Below are positions 26,084-35,663 of a stretch of 52,416 nt of DNA, one piece after another. The notes beneath the pieces were generated by a model. It made no database searches. It was not told the DNA's origin and saw nothing but the letters and a program-made list of their open reading frames with translations. The stretch comes from Actinomycetota bacterium (GTDB lineage: Bacteria > Actinomycetota > Acidimicrobiia > IMCC26256 > PALSA-610). The translations under genes were made by a program, and so were the position numbers. The number at the start of each line of letters is the position of its first letter. Within the stretch, counting starts at the first letter, position 1. Location of the stretch: NCBI GenBank assembly GCA_005779395.1, contig SXJP01000049.1, positions 1-52,416 on the forward strand, in the 5' to 3' direction.

Positions 26084-27054
26084 CCGAAAAGGCTCGTGTT
26101 CTTGTAACAGGCATGGGTGGAGTTCTCGGCACGCGGGTCGCGCAGTTGCTCGAGGCTCGCGGTGAGATCGCCGAAATCCATGGTGTCGATTTCGTTCCGC
26201 CGCGTAGACGGCTAAGAAAAGCTGTTTTCCATCGGATCGATCCTCGTCATCGCGACCGACTCAGAGATTTTGTTATCGAGTATGCGCCAACTCATGTCGT
26301 GCATTTCGGTGTCTATGAGCCAGCGTCACGGATGTCGCCTGGAGCCGCGGCAGAACGCAGCGAACAGTGCACCGCTACTGCGCTCGCAGCTGCCGCTCGC
26401 GCTGGGTCGCTAGAGGGTGTTGTGATGAGGTCGGGCATCGAGGTTTACGGATCTGGCCGAGGCCATGCGCTAGTCCCCGACGAGTCGGTGCCACCAGCAC
26501 CGCGCACCGGATTCGGGAAAACCTTGTTGCGTGTCGAAGCAATTGCCTCGGCTGTCGGCCGTCGCAATGATGTTCCTGTCGCGAGCCTGCGGTTCGCCCC
26601 GATTGTTGGCTCGCATGTACCTAGTCCGCTCGGCCGCCTGTTGCGTCTGCCGCTCGTACCTGTTTCGGCTTTCTCGGATCCGACATTCTCGATGTTGCAT
26701 CCCGAAGACGCATGTCGCGCGACGGTGCAGGCGTTAGTGCAGGCCGCTGACGGCCCGATAAATGTTGTCGGCCCGAGTGCTGTCACCCCGTGGCAAGCTG
26801 CTCGAATCGGTGGGAGGATACCGGTGCCGATTCTTCCGATCGGATGGGGTGGGGCGGCCTCAGCTACCGAGTTGCTTGGCGCAGCTATAGCGCCGCACAT
26901 CATTGAACTGTTGCGATATGGCAGAACTGCCTGTCCGTCACGTGGACTCGATTTGCTCGGCCAGGGTCGCGTCCGTAGCACTCCAGAGGTGCTGAGAGAA
27001 CTATTTGAGTGGGCCGAAATTGTGCCTATCGAAAGTGTCCGTGAGGCCGCATGA
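26080..27054 (+). CDS. NAD-dependent epimerase/dehydratase (extended SDR)
   Basis: 324 residues with N-terminal VLVTGMGGVLGTRVAQLL (G-x-x-G-x-x-G dinucleotide motif) and a Rossmann-like core. The expected YxxxK is not clear: around residue 145 the chain reads TGFGKTLLRVE instead, with a Ser-Gly-Ile-Glu-Val-Tyr-Gly stretch just before it, so catalysis is uncertain. Its pairing with an acyltransferase-like gene (ATGA overlap) is a recurrent actinobacterial arrangement, suggesting a lipid-related role. Substrate unknown. Confidence 0.78.
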   Translation: MTEKARVLVTGMGGVLGTRVAQLLEARGEIAEIHGVDFVPPRRRLRKAVFHRIDPRHRDRLRDFVIEYAPTHVVHFGVYEPASRMSPGAAAERSEQCTATALAAAARAGSLEGVVMRSGIEVYGSGRGHALVPDESVPPAPRTGFGKTLLRVEAIASAVGRRNDVPVASLRFAPIVGSHVPSPLGRLLRLPLVPVSAFSDPTFSMLHPEDACRATVQALVQAADGPINVVGPSAVTPWQAARIGGRIPVPILPIGWGGAASATELLGAAIAPHIIELLRYGRTACPSRGLDLLGQGRVRSTPEVLRELFEWAEIVPIESVREAA

Positions 27055-27734
27055 TTGTCGCGCAGGCCCGTGAGATACAGATCGACGTCGATCGTGTCGC
27101 TCCTGCGGCTTCGCCGCTTGCATTAGTGAGACGGCGAATCAATGGCCGGTACGTGGTCGACCCATTCGGATTCGATCCCGACATCGCAGATCTAGCGTCT
27201 CCGGTCGTTAGCGCCACGGTGCACATCGATGTCGAAGGCACAGAGCACATACCTGCGTCTGGCCCTGCTGCGATGATCATGAACCGTGGGTTCGGTTTTG
27301 TAGAGCCGACCGCCGTGTCATTAGCTGTCCGTCGCGCTGTCGGCCGGCGCCTACGCGTGGTGGGCCTTCCTGGCGTCCCGTTCGTCAACGGTGTCGCTCT
27401 CCGTTTCGGTGCTGTATCTGCCGAAGTTGGAGACGTTGCTTCGGCACTTCGTGCCGGGCACCTTCTCTTGTTGCCCCTGGCGCAAAGTTGGTTGCGTACA
27501 GGCGCTGGGTCGTCGCCCCTCGCTCTGTTGCAAGCCATGAGGGCATACCCGGTCTTGCCTGTAGCGGTGAGACCAAGCGGTCCACTCGGGTTACCGTTGC
27601 GCTGGTCGGTCCGTATCGGAGCACCTCTCGAAACCGATCGGACCTACCCGATCGATGATCCCCTAGCTGCCGCAGAACTTGGCGAAAACGTTCGGCAAAA
27701 CGTGGAAAAACTGCTCGGTCGCTCAGTAACCTAA
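27051..27734 (+). CDS. PlsC-like acyltransferase homologue with a degenerate active site
   Basis: 227 residues. The order of elements matches 1-acylglycerol-3-phosphate acyltransferases: a strand VHIDVEGTEHIPASGPAAMIMN, a conserved RLRVVGLPGVPFVNGVALRFGAV (block II/III-like), and VLPVAVRPSG (block IV-like). The HX4D catalytic motif should fall at residues 78-83 but reads NRGFGF, with Asn78 and Phe83 in place of His and Asp. So it is either inactive or uses another chemistry. Overlaps the SDR gene by four bases. Confidence 0.7.
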   Translation: MIVAQAREIQIDVDRVAPAASPLALVRRRINGRYVVDPFGFDPDIADLASPVVSATVHIDVEGTEHIPASGPAAMIMNRGFGFVEPTAVSLAVRRAVGRRLRVVGLPGVPFVNGVALRFGAVSAEVGDVASALRAGHLLLLPLAQSWLRTGAGSSPLALLQAMRAYPVLPVAVRPSGPLGLPLRWSVRIGAPLETDRTYPIDDPLAAAELGENVRQNVEKLLGRSVT

Positions 27735-27739
27735 AAAGC

Positions 27740-28570
27740 GTGCCATACGTAATTAGACCCGACGGAACCCGGATTTTCTTCGATGTTTCTGGACGTAGCA
27801 ACGGCACCCCTGTGTTGTTAATCCAGGGTCTTGGAGCAGACTCGCGCGGTTGGGTGATGCAACGCCAACGCTTCGGTCGCACGCATCGTGTCATCACTGT
27901 CGACAATCGCGGAACCGGTCGGTCGGATGTTCCCGATGGTCCATATTCACTGTTTGACATGGCCGAAGATGCGGTTGCCTGCCTCGACGCTGCTGGTGTT
28001 GAGAGCGCCCATGTAGTCGGTGCCTCGATGGGCGGAGTCATTGCGCAAATAATCGGAGTTCTTCACCCAGATCGCACGCGCTCGCTTGTTCTTGCGTGCA
28101 CAGCTTGTCGCCATCACCGCTGGAGGCGCGATCTGCTAGCCGAGTGGCGCGAGAGCGTCGCCAAAGACGGCATGGCCGCACTAGCAAGCAACGAAGGACT
28201 GCAGTGGCTTGTTGGCCCGCGTTTAGTAAGGCGCTTCGGGGTTGTCATCAACGTTCTAGCGCGTGTCGTGCTCTCCACTAACGCCAAGGCGTTTGCAGGC
28301 CAAATCGATGCGATTCTCGACGCCCCCGACGAACTTCGTGAACTCTTGCCGAATATCGGAGTTCCGACTCTCATCATCACAGGGTCGCAAGACTCACTCA
28401 CGCCCGTTGCCGATGGCGAAGAACTCGCGGAGCTAATTCCGACCTCACGGTTTATCGTGGTTTCCGGAGCGGCTCACGGGGTGATGGCAGAAGCACCCGG
28501 CGCATTCAATAACGCAGTCCTAGCGTTCTTGGCTGAGGTCGATGCGGGAAATCTCGCCGTAGCGTCGTAG
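27740..28570 (+). CDS. Alpha/beta hydrolase
   Basis: 276 residues with the complete catalytic set: nucleophile elbow GASMGG, acid in ITGSQDSLTP, and His in SGAAHGVM. The oxyanion region is LLIQGLGADSRGW, and TVDNRGTGRSD is the usual second strand motif. Similar to esterase/3-oxoadipate-enol-lactonase-like hydrolases; substrate cannot be told. GTG start five bases after the preceding gene; last gene of the run, convergent with the polyprenyl synthase. Confidence 0.88.
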   Translation: MPYVIRPDGTRIFFDVSGRSNGTPVLLIQGLGADSRGWVMQRQRFGRTHRVITVDNRGTGRSDVPDGPYSLFDMAEDAVACLDAAGVESAHVVGASMGGVIAQIIGVLHPDRTRSLVLACTACRHHRWRRDLLAEWRESVAKDGMAALASNEGLQWLVGPRLVRRFGVVINVLARVVLSTNAKAFAGQIDAILDAPDELRELLPNIGVPTLIITGSQDSLTPVADGEELAELIPTSRFIVVSGAAHGVMAEAPGAFNNAVLAFLAEVDAGNLAVAS

Positions 28571-28578
28571 TCTTTCTT

Positions 28579-29553
28579 TTAGGAAGACCGTGTTACTAGA
28601 CCGTCAACCATCGCCGCTAGGCGAGCGCAAACAGCCGGGTCGAGCGCATCAGCGCCCTCAAGCACGTCTCTTGCTTTTGTTGCATGGGTTCTTGCGACCT
28701 CTGTAGCGATACCAATTCCGTTTGATTGCAACACTTTTTTCCGAGCGATCTCAACCTCTGCCCAATCGAGCTTGGCACCTAGCAACCCGCGCAACTCTTT
28801 GTCGCCGGCCGCAGCGATAATTACCGGCAACGTGTAAACGCCTTCGTGGAGATCGTTGCCGCTCGGCTTGCCTAGTTCGGCTTCGGACTGGGTTAGATCG
28901 AGGACATCATCGACAATCTGGAAACACATTCCCAAGTGATGTCCGAACTGGGTGAGCGCATCGAGCGTCGCCGGGTTCACATTGCTCACCATGCCTCCGA
29001 CACGCGCCGCAGTTGCTAGAAGCGAAGCCGTTTTTCCTTCGATGGAGGAGAGGTAAGCGCGCTCGCCGCGTTCGGCATTGAACAGGTATTGCAGTTCGAG
29101 CATCTGGCCACGGCAAAGCTCACCGATGGTGTCGGCCAACAAGCCAGCAACATCGGCGCCGAGGGATGCCGCTAACGATGACGCGCGGGCGAGCAAGAAG
29201 TCTCCAGCGAGAATTGCCGTGATGTTGGACCAGCGCGCGTTCACGCTTGGTACTCCGCGGCGTGTTTCGGCCTCGTCGATGACATCGTCGTGATACAAAG
29301 AGCCGAGGTGTACGAGTTCTACAGACGCCGCGCCCGTGATGACATCGTCGGACACCGCGATTACGCCATTTGCTGCATAAGCGGAACAAATTGCAAGGGT
29401 CGGGCGCAAGCGTTTACCGCCAGCCTTCAGCAAGTGTGCTGCGATCTCGTCTAGGAATAGGTCTTCGTGGCCCGTGGCCGACTGCAGGCGCTTCTCGCAC
29501 CTCATGAGGTCTGCTGGTAGCGGTTCTAGGGCTAGATCGTCAATGATGCTCAC
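28579..29553 (-). CDS. Polyprenyl (probably menaquinone-type) diphosphate synthase
   Basis: Chain-elongating trans-isoprenyl synthase. The first Asp-rich motif is LYHDDVIDEAETRRG and the second FQIVDDVLDL; GGKRLRPTL near the N-terminus binds pyrophosphate. 324 residues. The residues before the first motif are VHLGSLY, small enough for long-chain products, consistent with a menaquinone side-chain synthase, but chain length is inferred. Alone on its strand, divergent from clpC. Confidence 0.92.
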   Translation of the reverse strand: MSIIDDLALEPLPADLMRCEKRLQSATGHEDLFLDEIAAHLLKAGGKRLRPTLAICSAYAANGVIAVSDDVITGAASVELVHLGSLYHDDVIDEAETRRGVPSVNARWSNITAILAGDFLLARASSLAASLGADVAGLLADTIGELCRGQMLELQYLFNAERGERAYLSSIEGKTASLLATAARVGGMVSNVNPATLDALTQFGHHLGMCFQIVDDVLDLTQSEAELGKPSGNDLHEGVYTLPVIIAAAGDKELRGLLGAKLDWAEVEIARKKVLQSNGIGIATEVARTHATKARDVLEGADALDPAVCARLAAMVDGLVTRSS

Positions 29554-29784
29554 TAGGGCATGAGGTTATGACCACTTTGTGCGTAACTTCCCAACCGTTC
29601 GGACCAACCGTGTGCAATCCCGGAGAGCAGCACGTGGCTTCGCACTGCAATTCGCCAAATATCGGCCGATGTGATGGCATCGGTACTGAAGTTAGGGCGC
29701 GAATTATTTGGAATTTGGGCCGATATGATGACAGCAAGAACGGCTTTCGGGTCGAGTAGTTAGCTCTGAAAGGCGGAACAGACA
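29554..29784 (+). promoter_or_regulatory. clpC upstream region with candidate -10
   Basis: 231 bases without a gene. TATGAT at 29724-29729 is the best -10 candidate for clpC; it would give a leader of about 50 bases ending in the Shine-Dalgarno GAAAGGCGGA before the GTG. I see no convincing CtsR- or ClgR-type repeat, and nothing else recognisable. Confidence 0.4.
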
Positions 29785-32313
29785 GTGTTCGAACGATTTA
29801 CAGACCGCGCAAGACGTGTCGTAGTGCTCGCTCAAGAAGAAGCGCGCCTGTTGAACCACAACTACATCGGAACAGAACACATCTTGCTCGGATTGATTCA
29901 CGAAGGCGAGGGCGTAGCGGCAAAGGCACTCGAAAGTCTTGGTATCAGCCTCGATGCGGTTCGCGGTCAGGTCGAAGAAACAATCGGACACGGCGGAAGC
30001 ACCCCGTCTGGCCACATCCCGTTCACGCCGCGCGCCAAGAAAGTTCTAGAGCTTTCACTGCGAGAGGCGTTGCAACTCGGTCATAACTACATCGGTACAG
30101 AGCACATTTTGCTCGGCCTTATCCGCGAGGGCGAAGGTGTTGCGGCACAGGTTCTTGTCAAACTCGGTGCCGACCTTGCGCGGGTTCGCCAGCAGGTCAT
30201 CCAATTGCTGTCCGGATACTCGGGTGGCAAAGAGTCGCAAGGTGCCGGAGCACCTGCAGGTGGTGGATCGCAGACTGGTGAAACCTCTCCTGGCGGTGGC
30301 AGCCTCGTGCTCGATCAGTTCGGTCGCAATCTCACACAACTCGCCCGCGACAAGAAACTCGACCCGGTCATCGGGCGCGAGAAAGAAATCGAACGCGTAA
30401 TGCAGGTTCTGTCTCGTCGCACCAAGAACAACCCTGTGCTTATTGGCGAGCCAGGCGTCGGCAAGACCGCGATAGTCGAAGGACTAGCACAGGCAATTGT
30501 CGATGATGCTGTTCCTGAGACCATTAATAACAAGCAGCTCTACACGCTCGATCTTGGCGCTTTGGTTGCTGGTAGCCGTTACCGCGGTGACTTCGAAGAG
30601 CGTCTCAAGAAAGTGCTCAAAGAGATACGTACTCGCGGCGACATCATCTTGTTCATCGACGAACTCCACACGCTTGTCGGAGCCGGTGCAGCCGAGGGCG
30701 CCATCGACGCGGCGAGCATTCTCAAGCCGATGCTTGCTAGGGGAGAGCTTCAGACCATTGGAGCGACAACGCTCGATGAATACCGCAAACATCTCGAAAA
30801 AGATGCTGCGTTAGAGAGAAGGTTCCAGCCGATCAAGGTCGAAGAGCCGTCGGTTGCGCACACAATCGAAATCTTGAAGGGTTTGCGCGAGCGTTACGAG
30901 ACCCATCACCGTGTCACCATTACCGATCAGGCCGTGGTGGCTGCTGCGAACTTCGCAGACAGGTACATCTCCGATCGGCAACTTCCAGACAAAGCCATAG
31001 ACCTCATCGACGAGGCTGGTTCACGGTTGCGTATGCGCCGCATGCAAGCCCCGCCCGACTACCGCGAACTCGAAGACGCGATCACCAAAGTCCGCAAGGA
31101 CAAGGACGCTGCCATCGAAGCACAGCAGTTTGAGCGCGCAGCAAAGTTGCGCGACGAAGAAAAGACGCTGCTCGAAACTCGTAAAGAAAAAGAACTCTCT
31201 TGGAAGGCTGAGGGAGTCGATCTTTTCAACGAAGTGAACGAGGAGTGTGTCGCAGAAGTTCTCGCACTGTGGACGGGCATTCCGGTCTACAAGCTCACCG
31301 AAGAAGAGACAGCAAAGCTTCTGCGCATGGAAGACGAATTGCATCAGCGTGTAATCGGTCAGGGCGACGCTATCCGTGCGGTAAGCCAAGCCATTCGCCG
31401 TACCCGCGCTGGCCTCAAGGACCCCAAGCGTCCGAGTGGTTCGTTCATCTTTCTCGGCCCATCTGGTGTCGGCAAGACCGAGACGGCAAAAGCACTTGCT
31501 GAGTTCTTGTTCGCAGACGAGTCGGCGATGATCACGCTCGACATGTCTGAGTACATGGAGAAGCACACTGTCTCAAGGCTTGTTGGTTCGCCTCCTGGCT
31601 ATGTCGGTTACGACGAAGGTGGTCAACTCACAGAAGCTGTGCGACGCAAGCCGTTCTCTGTTGTGTTGTTCGACGAAATTGAGAAAGCTCACCCAGATGT
31701 GTTCAACGCACTTCTTCAGATTCTCGAAGATGGACGTCTCACAGATGCACAGGGCCGTAGCGTGGACTTCAAGAACACTGTCATCATCATGACCTCAAAC
31801 CTCGGTACTGCCGACCTGCGCAAGACGGCAGTTGGTTTCGCTAAGTCCGATGAGGCAGCAACTTACGAGAAGATGAAGAAGCAAGTCAACGAAGAACTCA
31901 AGCGTTCTTTCCGCCCAGAGTTTTTGAACCGCATCGACGAAGTCATCGTGTTCCACGAACTTTCACAAGATGAGATCACTGCCATCGTCGACCTTCTGAT
32001 TCGTAGGGTGACAGCCCAACTCGAAACCCAGGGCCTCAGCTTGCAGCTAACGACTGAAGCCAAGGTGTTCCTAGCCAAGAAGGGCTACGACCCGACGCTC
32101 GGCGCGCGTCCGTTGCGACGCGCTATTCAACGCTTGGTCGAAGATCCCATGAGCGAGAAGATCTTGCTCAAGGACTTTTCAGCTGGCGAAACGATCATCG
32201 TCGACACAGTGAAAAACGAGGACGGCGAGGAAGAGATCAGCTTCAGTTCGGTCCCAGGCCTAACGCCGCCTGAGCCTGCGACAGAAACCGTGAGCAGCGG
32301 GCCGGCTGAGTAG
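29785..32313 (+). CDS. clpC: ATP-dependent Clp protease ATP-binding subunit ClpC
   Basis: Hsp100 unfoldase that feeds ClpP. Two N-terminal Clp-N repeats (each with [15 protein letters not shown] or [15 protein letters not shown]), first AAA+ with [16 protein letters not shown], a UVR-type middle segment ([20 protein letters not shown]), second AAA+ with [19 protein letters not shown], and the ClpC-type C-terminus. 842 residues. GTG start with GGCGG 8 bases before it. Followed by radA and disA in the common actinobacterial order. Confidence 0.97.
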   Translation: MFERFTDRARRVVVLAQEEARLLNHNYIGTEHILLGLIHEGEGVAAKALESLGISLDAVRGQVEETIGHGGSTPSGHIPFTPRAKKVLELSLREALQLGHNYIGTEHILLGLIREGEGVAAQVLVKLGADLARVRQQVIQLLSGYSGGKESQGAGAPAGGGSQTGETSPGGGSLVLDQFGRNLTQLARDKKLDPVIGREKEIERVMQVLSRRTKNNPVLIGEPGVGKTAIVEGLAQAIVDDAVPETINNKQLYTLDLGALVAGSRYRGDFEERLKKVLKEIRTRGDIILFIDELHTLVGAGAAEGAIDAASILKPMLARGELQTIGATTLDEYRKHLEKDAALERRFQPIKVEEPSVAHTIEILKGLRERYETHHRVTITDQAVVAAANFADRYISDRQLPDKAIDLIDEAGSRLRMRRMQAPPDYRELEDAITKVRKDKDAAIEAQQFERAAKLRDEEKTLLETRKEKELSWKAEGVDLFNEVNEECVAEVLALWTGIPVYKLTEEETAKLLRMEDELHQRVIGQGDAIRAVSQAIRRTRAGLKDPKRPSGSFIFLGPSGVGKTETAKALAEFLFADESAMITLDMSEYMEKHTVSRLVGSPPGYVGYDEGGQLTEAVRRKPFSVVLFDEIEKAHPDVFNALLQILEDGRLTDAQGRSVDFKNTVIIMTSNLGTADLRKTAVGFAKSDEAATYEKMKKQVNEELKRSFRPEFLNRIDEVIVFHELSQDEITAIVDLLIRRVTAQLETQGLSLQLTTEAKVFLAKKGYDPTLGARPLRRAIQRLVEDPMSEKILLKDFSAGETIIVDTVKNEDGEEEISFSSVPGLTPPEPATETVSSGPAE

Positions 32314-32344
32314 CTCTATCGCTGAATTTGTCCGAGGCCCCATG

Positions 32345-32357
32345 TAGGGTCTAAGGA
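32345..32357 (+). promoter_or_regulatory. Putative -10 upstream of radA
   Basis: TAGGGT (32345-32350) is seven bases before the ATG at 32358. AAGGA directly precedes the ATG and is too close for a good Shine-Dalgarno, so a leaderless transcript is possible. Inference. Confidence 0.3.
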
Positions 32358-33782
32358 ATGACACGAACAGTTGTTCGCCAGAGTCCTTCCCAGCGCGCCA
32401 AGATGGCGGGCCGTTGCACGGCATGCGGTGCCGAGATGGCCAAGTGGGTCGGCCGCTGTCCGGAGTGCAACGAGTGGGGCAGCGTCGTCGAGATTGAGGT
32501 TGTGAAAGCGCCAGTTGGGGCTACGCCTAGGCGTGGGCTCCTGACCACTCCGAGCATCGGGGCGGTCCCAATCGCGGACATAGACCCGAACGGAGCACCG
32601 AAGGTCCCTACCGGTGTACCTGAGTTCGACCGCGTGCTCGGCGGTGGCCTCGTTGCTGGATCGGTCACGCTTGTTGGTGGTGAGCCAGGCATGGGCAAGA
32701 GCACCCTGATGTTGCAAGCACTTGGGGCGATGGCGAAGGCCGGAAAAACTGTTTTTCTTGTTTCAGCAGAGGAATCAATCGAGCAGATACGTATTCGTGC
32801 TGATCGTCTCGGCACTCTCGATCGGGGACTCAGCGTCGTTGCCGAAACGAACCTCGCGAGCATCGTCGCGCTTGTTGGCCAAATCACTCCCGATGTGCTC
32901 GTTGTCGACTCCATTCAGACAGTTTTCGACCCAGAAATTCCGAGTGCGCCTGGCACCATGACCCAGGTCCGCGACTGCGCTCATTGTCTTGTCCGTCTGG
33001 CCAAAGATCGTGGCATTGCGACTCTTTTGGTCGGGCATGTCACCAAAGACGGCAACCTCGCAGGACCGAGAGTGCTCGAGCACATTGTCGACACCGTCGT
33101 GCAGTTCGAGGGGGATCGCCATCATGGCCTACGTATGTTGCGCGCACTCAAGCATCGCTTCGGGCCAACAGATGAACTCGGCCTGTTTGAAATGACCGCG
33201 TCTGGACTAGTCGACGTTCGTGACGCGAGCGCGATGTTGCTCACAGATCGGTGCATCGGCCTGCCTGGCTCCGTCGTCGCGCCGATGCTCGATGGTGCTC
33301 GCCCGCTTCTGGTCGAAGTGCAAGCGTTAGTGAGCGAGACAGTTTTTGCCATGCCGCGCAGGTCAGCACAGGCTTTCGATAATGGGCGACTTTCGATGCT
33401 CGCGGCCATCATGCAGCAGCGCCTCAACGTACAAATTTCTACCCACGATGTCTATGGGTCGATCGCTGGTGGCGTACGTGTAGACGAGACAGGCGCGGAC
33501 CTAGCGATGCTGCTTGCAATGGCATCGGCTTATTACAACGTCGCTGTGCCTGCCGACGTGGTGGTGCTCGGCGAGGTAGGGCTTGGCGGCGAAGTTCGCT
33601 CGGTTCCGCAGGCAACTCGGCGGCTAGTCGAGGCTGCGCGCCTGGGATTTCGGACTGCAATTGTGCCAGTCTCTACGCCGGACGTTGACGGGCTGAATCT
33701 TGTAAGGGTCGACGGCGCGCGAGCCGCAATCAACTACTTGTTTCCAGCGGGTTCATCGGTCGAAAGCGGCTTAGACGACTAA
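32358..33782 (+). CDS. radA: DNA repair protein RadA
   Basis: RecA-like helicase that processes recombination intermediates. N-terminal C4 zinc finger CTACGAEMAKWVGRCPEC, Walker A GGEPGMGKST, the RadA motif written KNRFG in most bacteria but KHRFG here, and a C-terminal Lon-type domain (GVRVDETGADLAMLLAMAS, GEVGLGGEVR). 474 residues. Precedes disA by 50 bases; the two are functionally linked in DNA-damage monitoring. Confidence 0.96.
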   Translation: MTRTVVRQSPSQRAKMAGRCTACGAEMAKWVGRCPECNEWGSVVEIEVVKAPVGATPRRGLLTTPSIGAVPIADIDPNGAPKVPTGVPEFDRVLGGGLVAGSVTLVGGEPGMGKSTLMLQALGAMAKAGKTVFLVSAEESIEQIRIRADRLGTLDRGLSVVAETNLASIVALVGQITPDVLVVDSIQTVFDPEIPSAPGTMTQVRDCAHCLVRLAKDRGIATLLVGHVTKDGNLAGPRVLEHIVDTVVQFEGDRHHGLRMLRALKHRFGPTDELGLFEMTASGLVDVRDASAMLLTDRCIGLPGSVVAPMLDGARPLLVEVQALVSETVFAMPRRSAQAFDNGRLSMLAAIMQQRLNVQISTHDVYGSIAGGVRVDETGADLAMLLAMASAYYNVAVPADVVVLGEVGLGGEVRSVPQATRRLVEAARLGFRTAIVPVSTPDVDGLNLVRVDGARAAINYLFPAGSSVESGLDD

Positions 33783-33832
33783 CAGCTTTTGGCTACAGCG
33801 GGTATCGTGCCGCGTTCCGGAGGGAATATTCG

Positions 33833-34903
33833 TTGGACACGCACAGGAATCAGGCACTCTACGAAGCGCTGGCGCTAGTGGCGCCTGGCACGCCGTTGCG
33901 CGAGGGCATAGACCGGATTTTGCAGTCCAACATGGGTGCTCTCATAGTGATCGGTGATGGGCCAGACGTGTTGTCGATCTGTTCCGGTGGTTTCTTGCTA
34001 GATGCTGGTTTCACTCCTCAGCGTCTTTCGGAACTCGCAAAAATGGATGGCGCCATCATTCTTGCTGCCGACGGCAGCCGCATCGCTCGCGCCAACGTTC
34101 ACCTGGTTCCCGATTCGTCTATCCCGACTTCAGAAACGGGAACAAGGCACCGCACAGCCGAGCGTGTTGCTCGACAGATCGCTAGGCCTGTAGTAACCGT
34201 CTCGGAAGAAATGTCGATGGTCTCCATCCATTTCCAGGGCACTAAGAAGACCCTCGAGGCCATCCCACGGGTTCTCGCAAGGTCAGACCAAGCACTTCAG
34301 ATTCTGGGCCGCAATAAGGGCCGCCTCGATCAGGCGGCTGGCAATCTTTCGGCCCTCGAGGTCGAAGACCTCGTGACAGCGCGCGACGTCGGCGAGTTCA
34401 TGATGCGCGCTGAGATGGTCCGACGCATCTCTGCAGAAATTCGTGGCTACGTAGTCGAGTTAGGAACCGATGGCCGTCTTGTCGAACTGCAGCTAGACGA
34501 GCTAACGAGCGGCGTCGTCGAAGACCTTCGCCTGGTCTGCTGTGACTACATGGTGCACGACAACGATAGAGATGCCGAGGCGGTACTCGCGGCGCTTGCT
34601 CGATTGCACGACGACGACTCGATCGACTCCCGTGAGATTCTCAGGGTGTTGCATCTCCCTGCGCACACCGAACTCGACAGTCCGCTTACCCCGCGTGGCC
34701 ATCGTCTGTTGTCAAAAATTCCTCGTTTGTCAGACACAGTCGTAGCCAACGTCGTTGAGCAGTTCGGATCCCTAACAAAATTGATGCGCGCATCGATAGC
34801 CGATCTCGTAGAAGCCGAAGGTGTAGGAGAGGTGCGTGCCCGCTTAGTGAAGGACGGTCTTGCGCGCTTGGCCGAGAGCAGCATCCTCGATCGCTACAGC
34901 TGA
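33833..34903 (+). CDS. disA: DNA integrity scanning diadenylate cyclase DisA
   Basis: Makes c-di-AMP and slides on DNA, stalling at branched structures. The DAC domain is at the N-terminus with the catalytic DGA (Asp72-Gly73-Ala74 in KMDGAII) and RHR (105-107 in GTRHRTAER), both intact. A helical linker and C-terminal helix-hairpin-helix region follow (LVEAEGVGEVRARLV). 356 residues. TTG start fixed by a strong Shine-Dalgarno GGAGGG at 33819-33824, eight bases upstream. Confidence 0.97.
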   Translation: MDTHRNQALYEALALVAPGTPLREGIDRILQSNMGALIVIGDGPDVLSICSGGFLLDAGFTPQRLSELAKMDGAIILAADGSRIARANVHLVPDSSIPTSETGTRHRTAERVARQIARPVVTVSEEMSMVSIHFQGTKKTLEAIPRVLARSDQALQILGRNKGRLDQAAGNLSALEVEDLVTARDVGEFMMRAEMVRRISAEIRGYVVELGTDGRLVELQLDELTSGVVEDLRLVCCDYMVHDNDRDAEAVLAALARLHDDDSIDSREILRVLHLPAHTELDSPLTPRGHRLLSKIPRLSDTVVANVVEQFGSLTKLMRASIADLVEAEGVGEVRARLVKDGLARLAESSILDRYS

Positions 34904-34925
34904 TCCTGCGACGTAATATTCGCCA

Positions 34926-35663
34926 ATGGCAGCTCTTAGTGAAGGACCGTTCGAGGTCGAAGTCGAACATCGCATCCTGGTAATAGATGGCGCCGAGGTG
35001 CCTGTTACTCACGCTCGACCAGACGGCATGCCTCGGGCCGGAGTCGTATTGCACCCAGACATCATGGGCAACAGGCCGCTGTTCGACGACATGAGCAGGC
35101 GTCTCGCCTCCCATGGTCTCGCTGTTGCCTGCGTCGAACCCTTCGCCAGAGTCTCAGCAGCCGATCGAGCCACCGCAACCGATGGCATGTCGCGGTTCGG
35201 CTGGATTAGCTCACTTGATGACGAGACCCAGCTCGGAGATTTGTCGGCAGCCGCCGACATGCTCGTCGTGCAAGACGATGTCAGCCGCGTCGGAATCGTC
35301 GGCTTTTGCATGGGTGGGTTCTATGCAATGAAGGCAGCCGCAACGGATCGCTTCGATGTAGCTGTCTCGTTTTACGGAATGATCACCGTGCCAGAGGCAT
35401 GGGCAGGTGCCCAACAGAGTTCGCCCCTTACGACAGCAGCAGACGTCTGCCCGACGCTCGCCATCTTCGGGTCAGTCGACCGCTGGACACCGCTCGCCGA
35501 AATAGGCCAACTCAAAGTGGCGTGGGCTGGACGGCCGGACTGCGAAGTTGTAGTTATCGACGGCGCAGATCATGGATTCGTTCACGACCCAGACCGCGAG
35601 GTTCATCGGTCTGAAGATGCTGCGCTGCTCTGGAGCAAGACTCTCGCTCGTCTGATTGGCTAG
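34926..35663 (+). CDS. Dienelactone hydrolase family protein
   Basis: 245 residues with the DLH catalytic triad: Cys in VGFCMGGFYAM, Asp in FGSVDRWTPL, His in DGADHGFVHD. It also has the early LHPDIMGNRPLFDDMSRRLASHG segment that replaces the usual HEIxG loop. No catabolic neighbours, so a role in chloroaromatic breakdown is not suggested; the substrate is unknown. Its stop overlaps that of the convergent Crp gene. Confidence 0.9.
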   Translation: MAALSEGPFEVEVEHRILVIDGAEVPVTHARPDGMPRAGVVLHPDIMGNRPLFDDMSRRLASHGLAVACVEPFARVSAADRATATDGMSRFGWISSLDDETQLGDLSAAADMLVVQDDVSRVGIVGFCMGGFYAMKAAATDRFDVAVSFYGMITVPEAWAGAQQSSPLTTAADVCPTLAIFGSVDRWTPLAEIGQLKVAWAGRPDCEVVVIDGADHGFVHDPDREVHRSEDAALLWSKTLARLIG

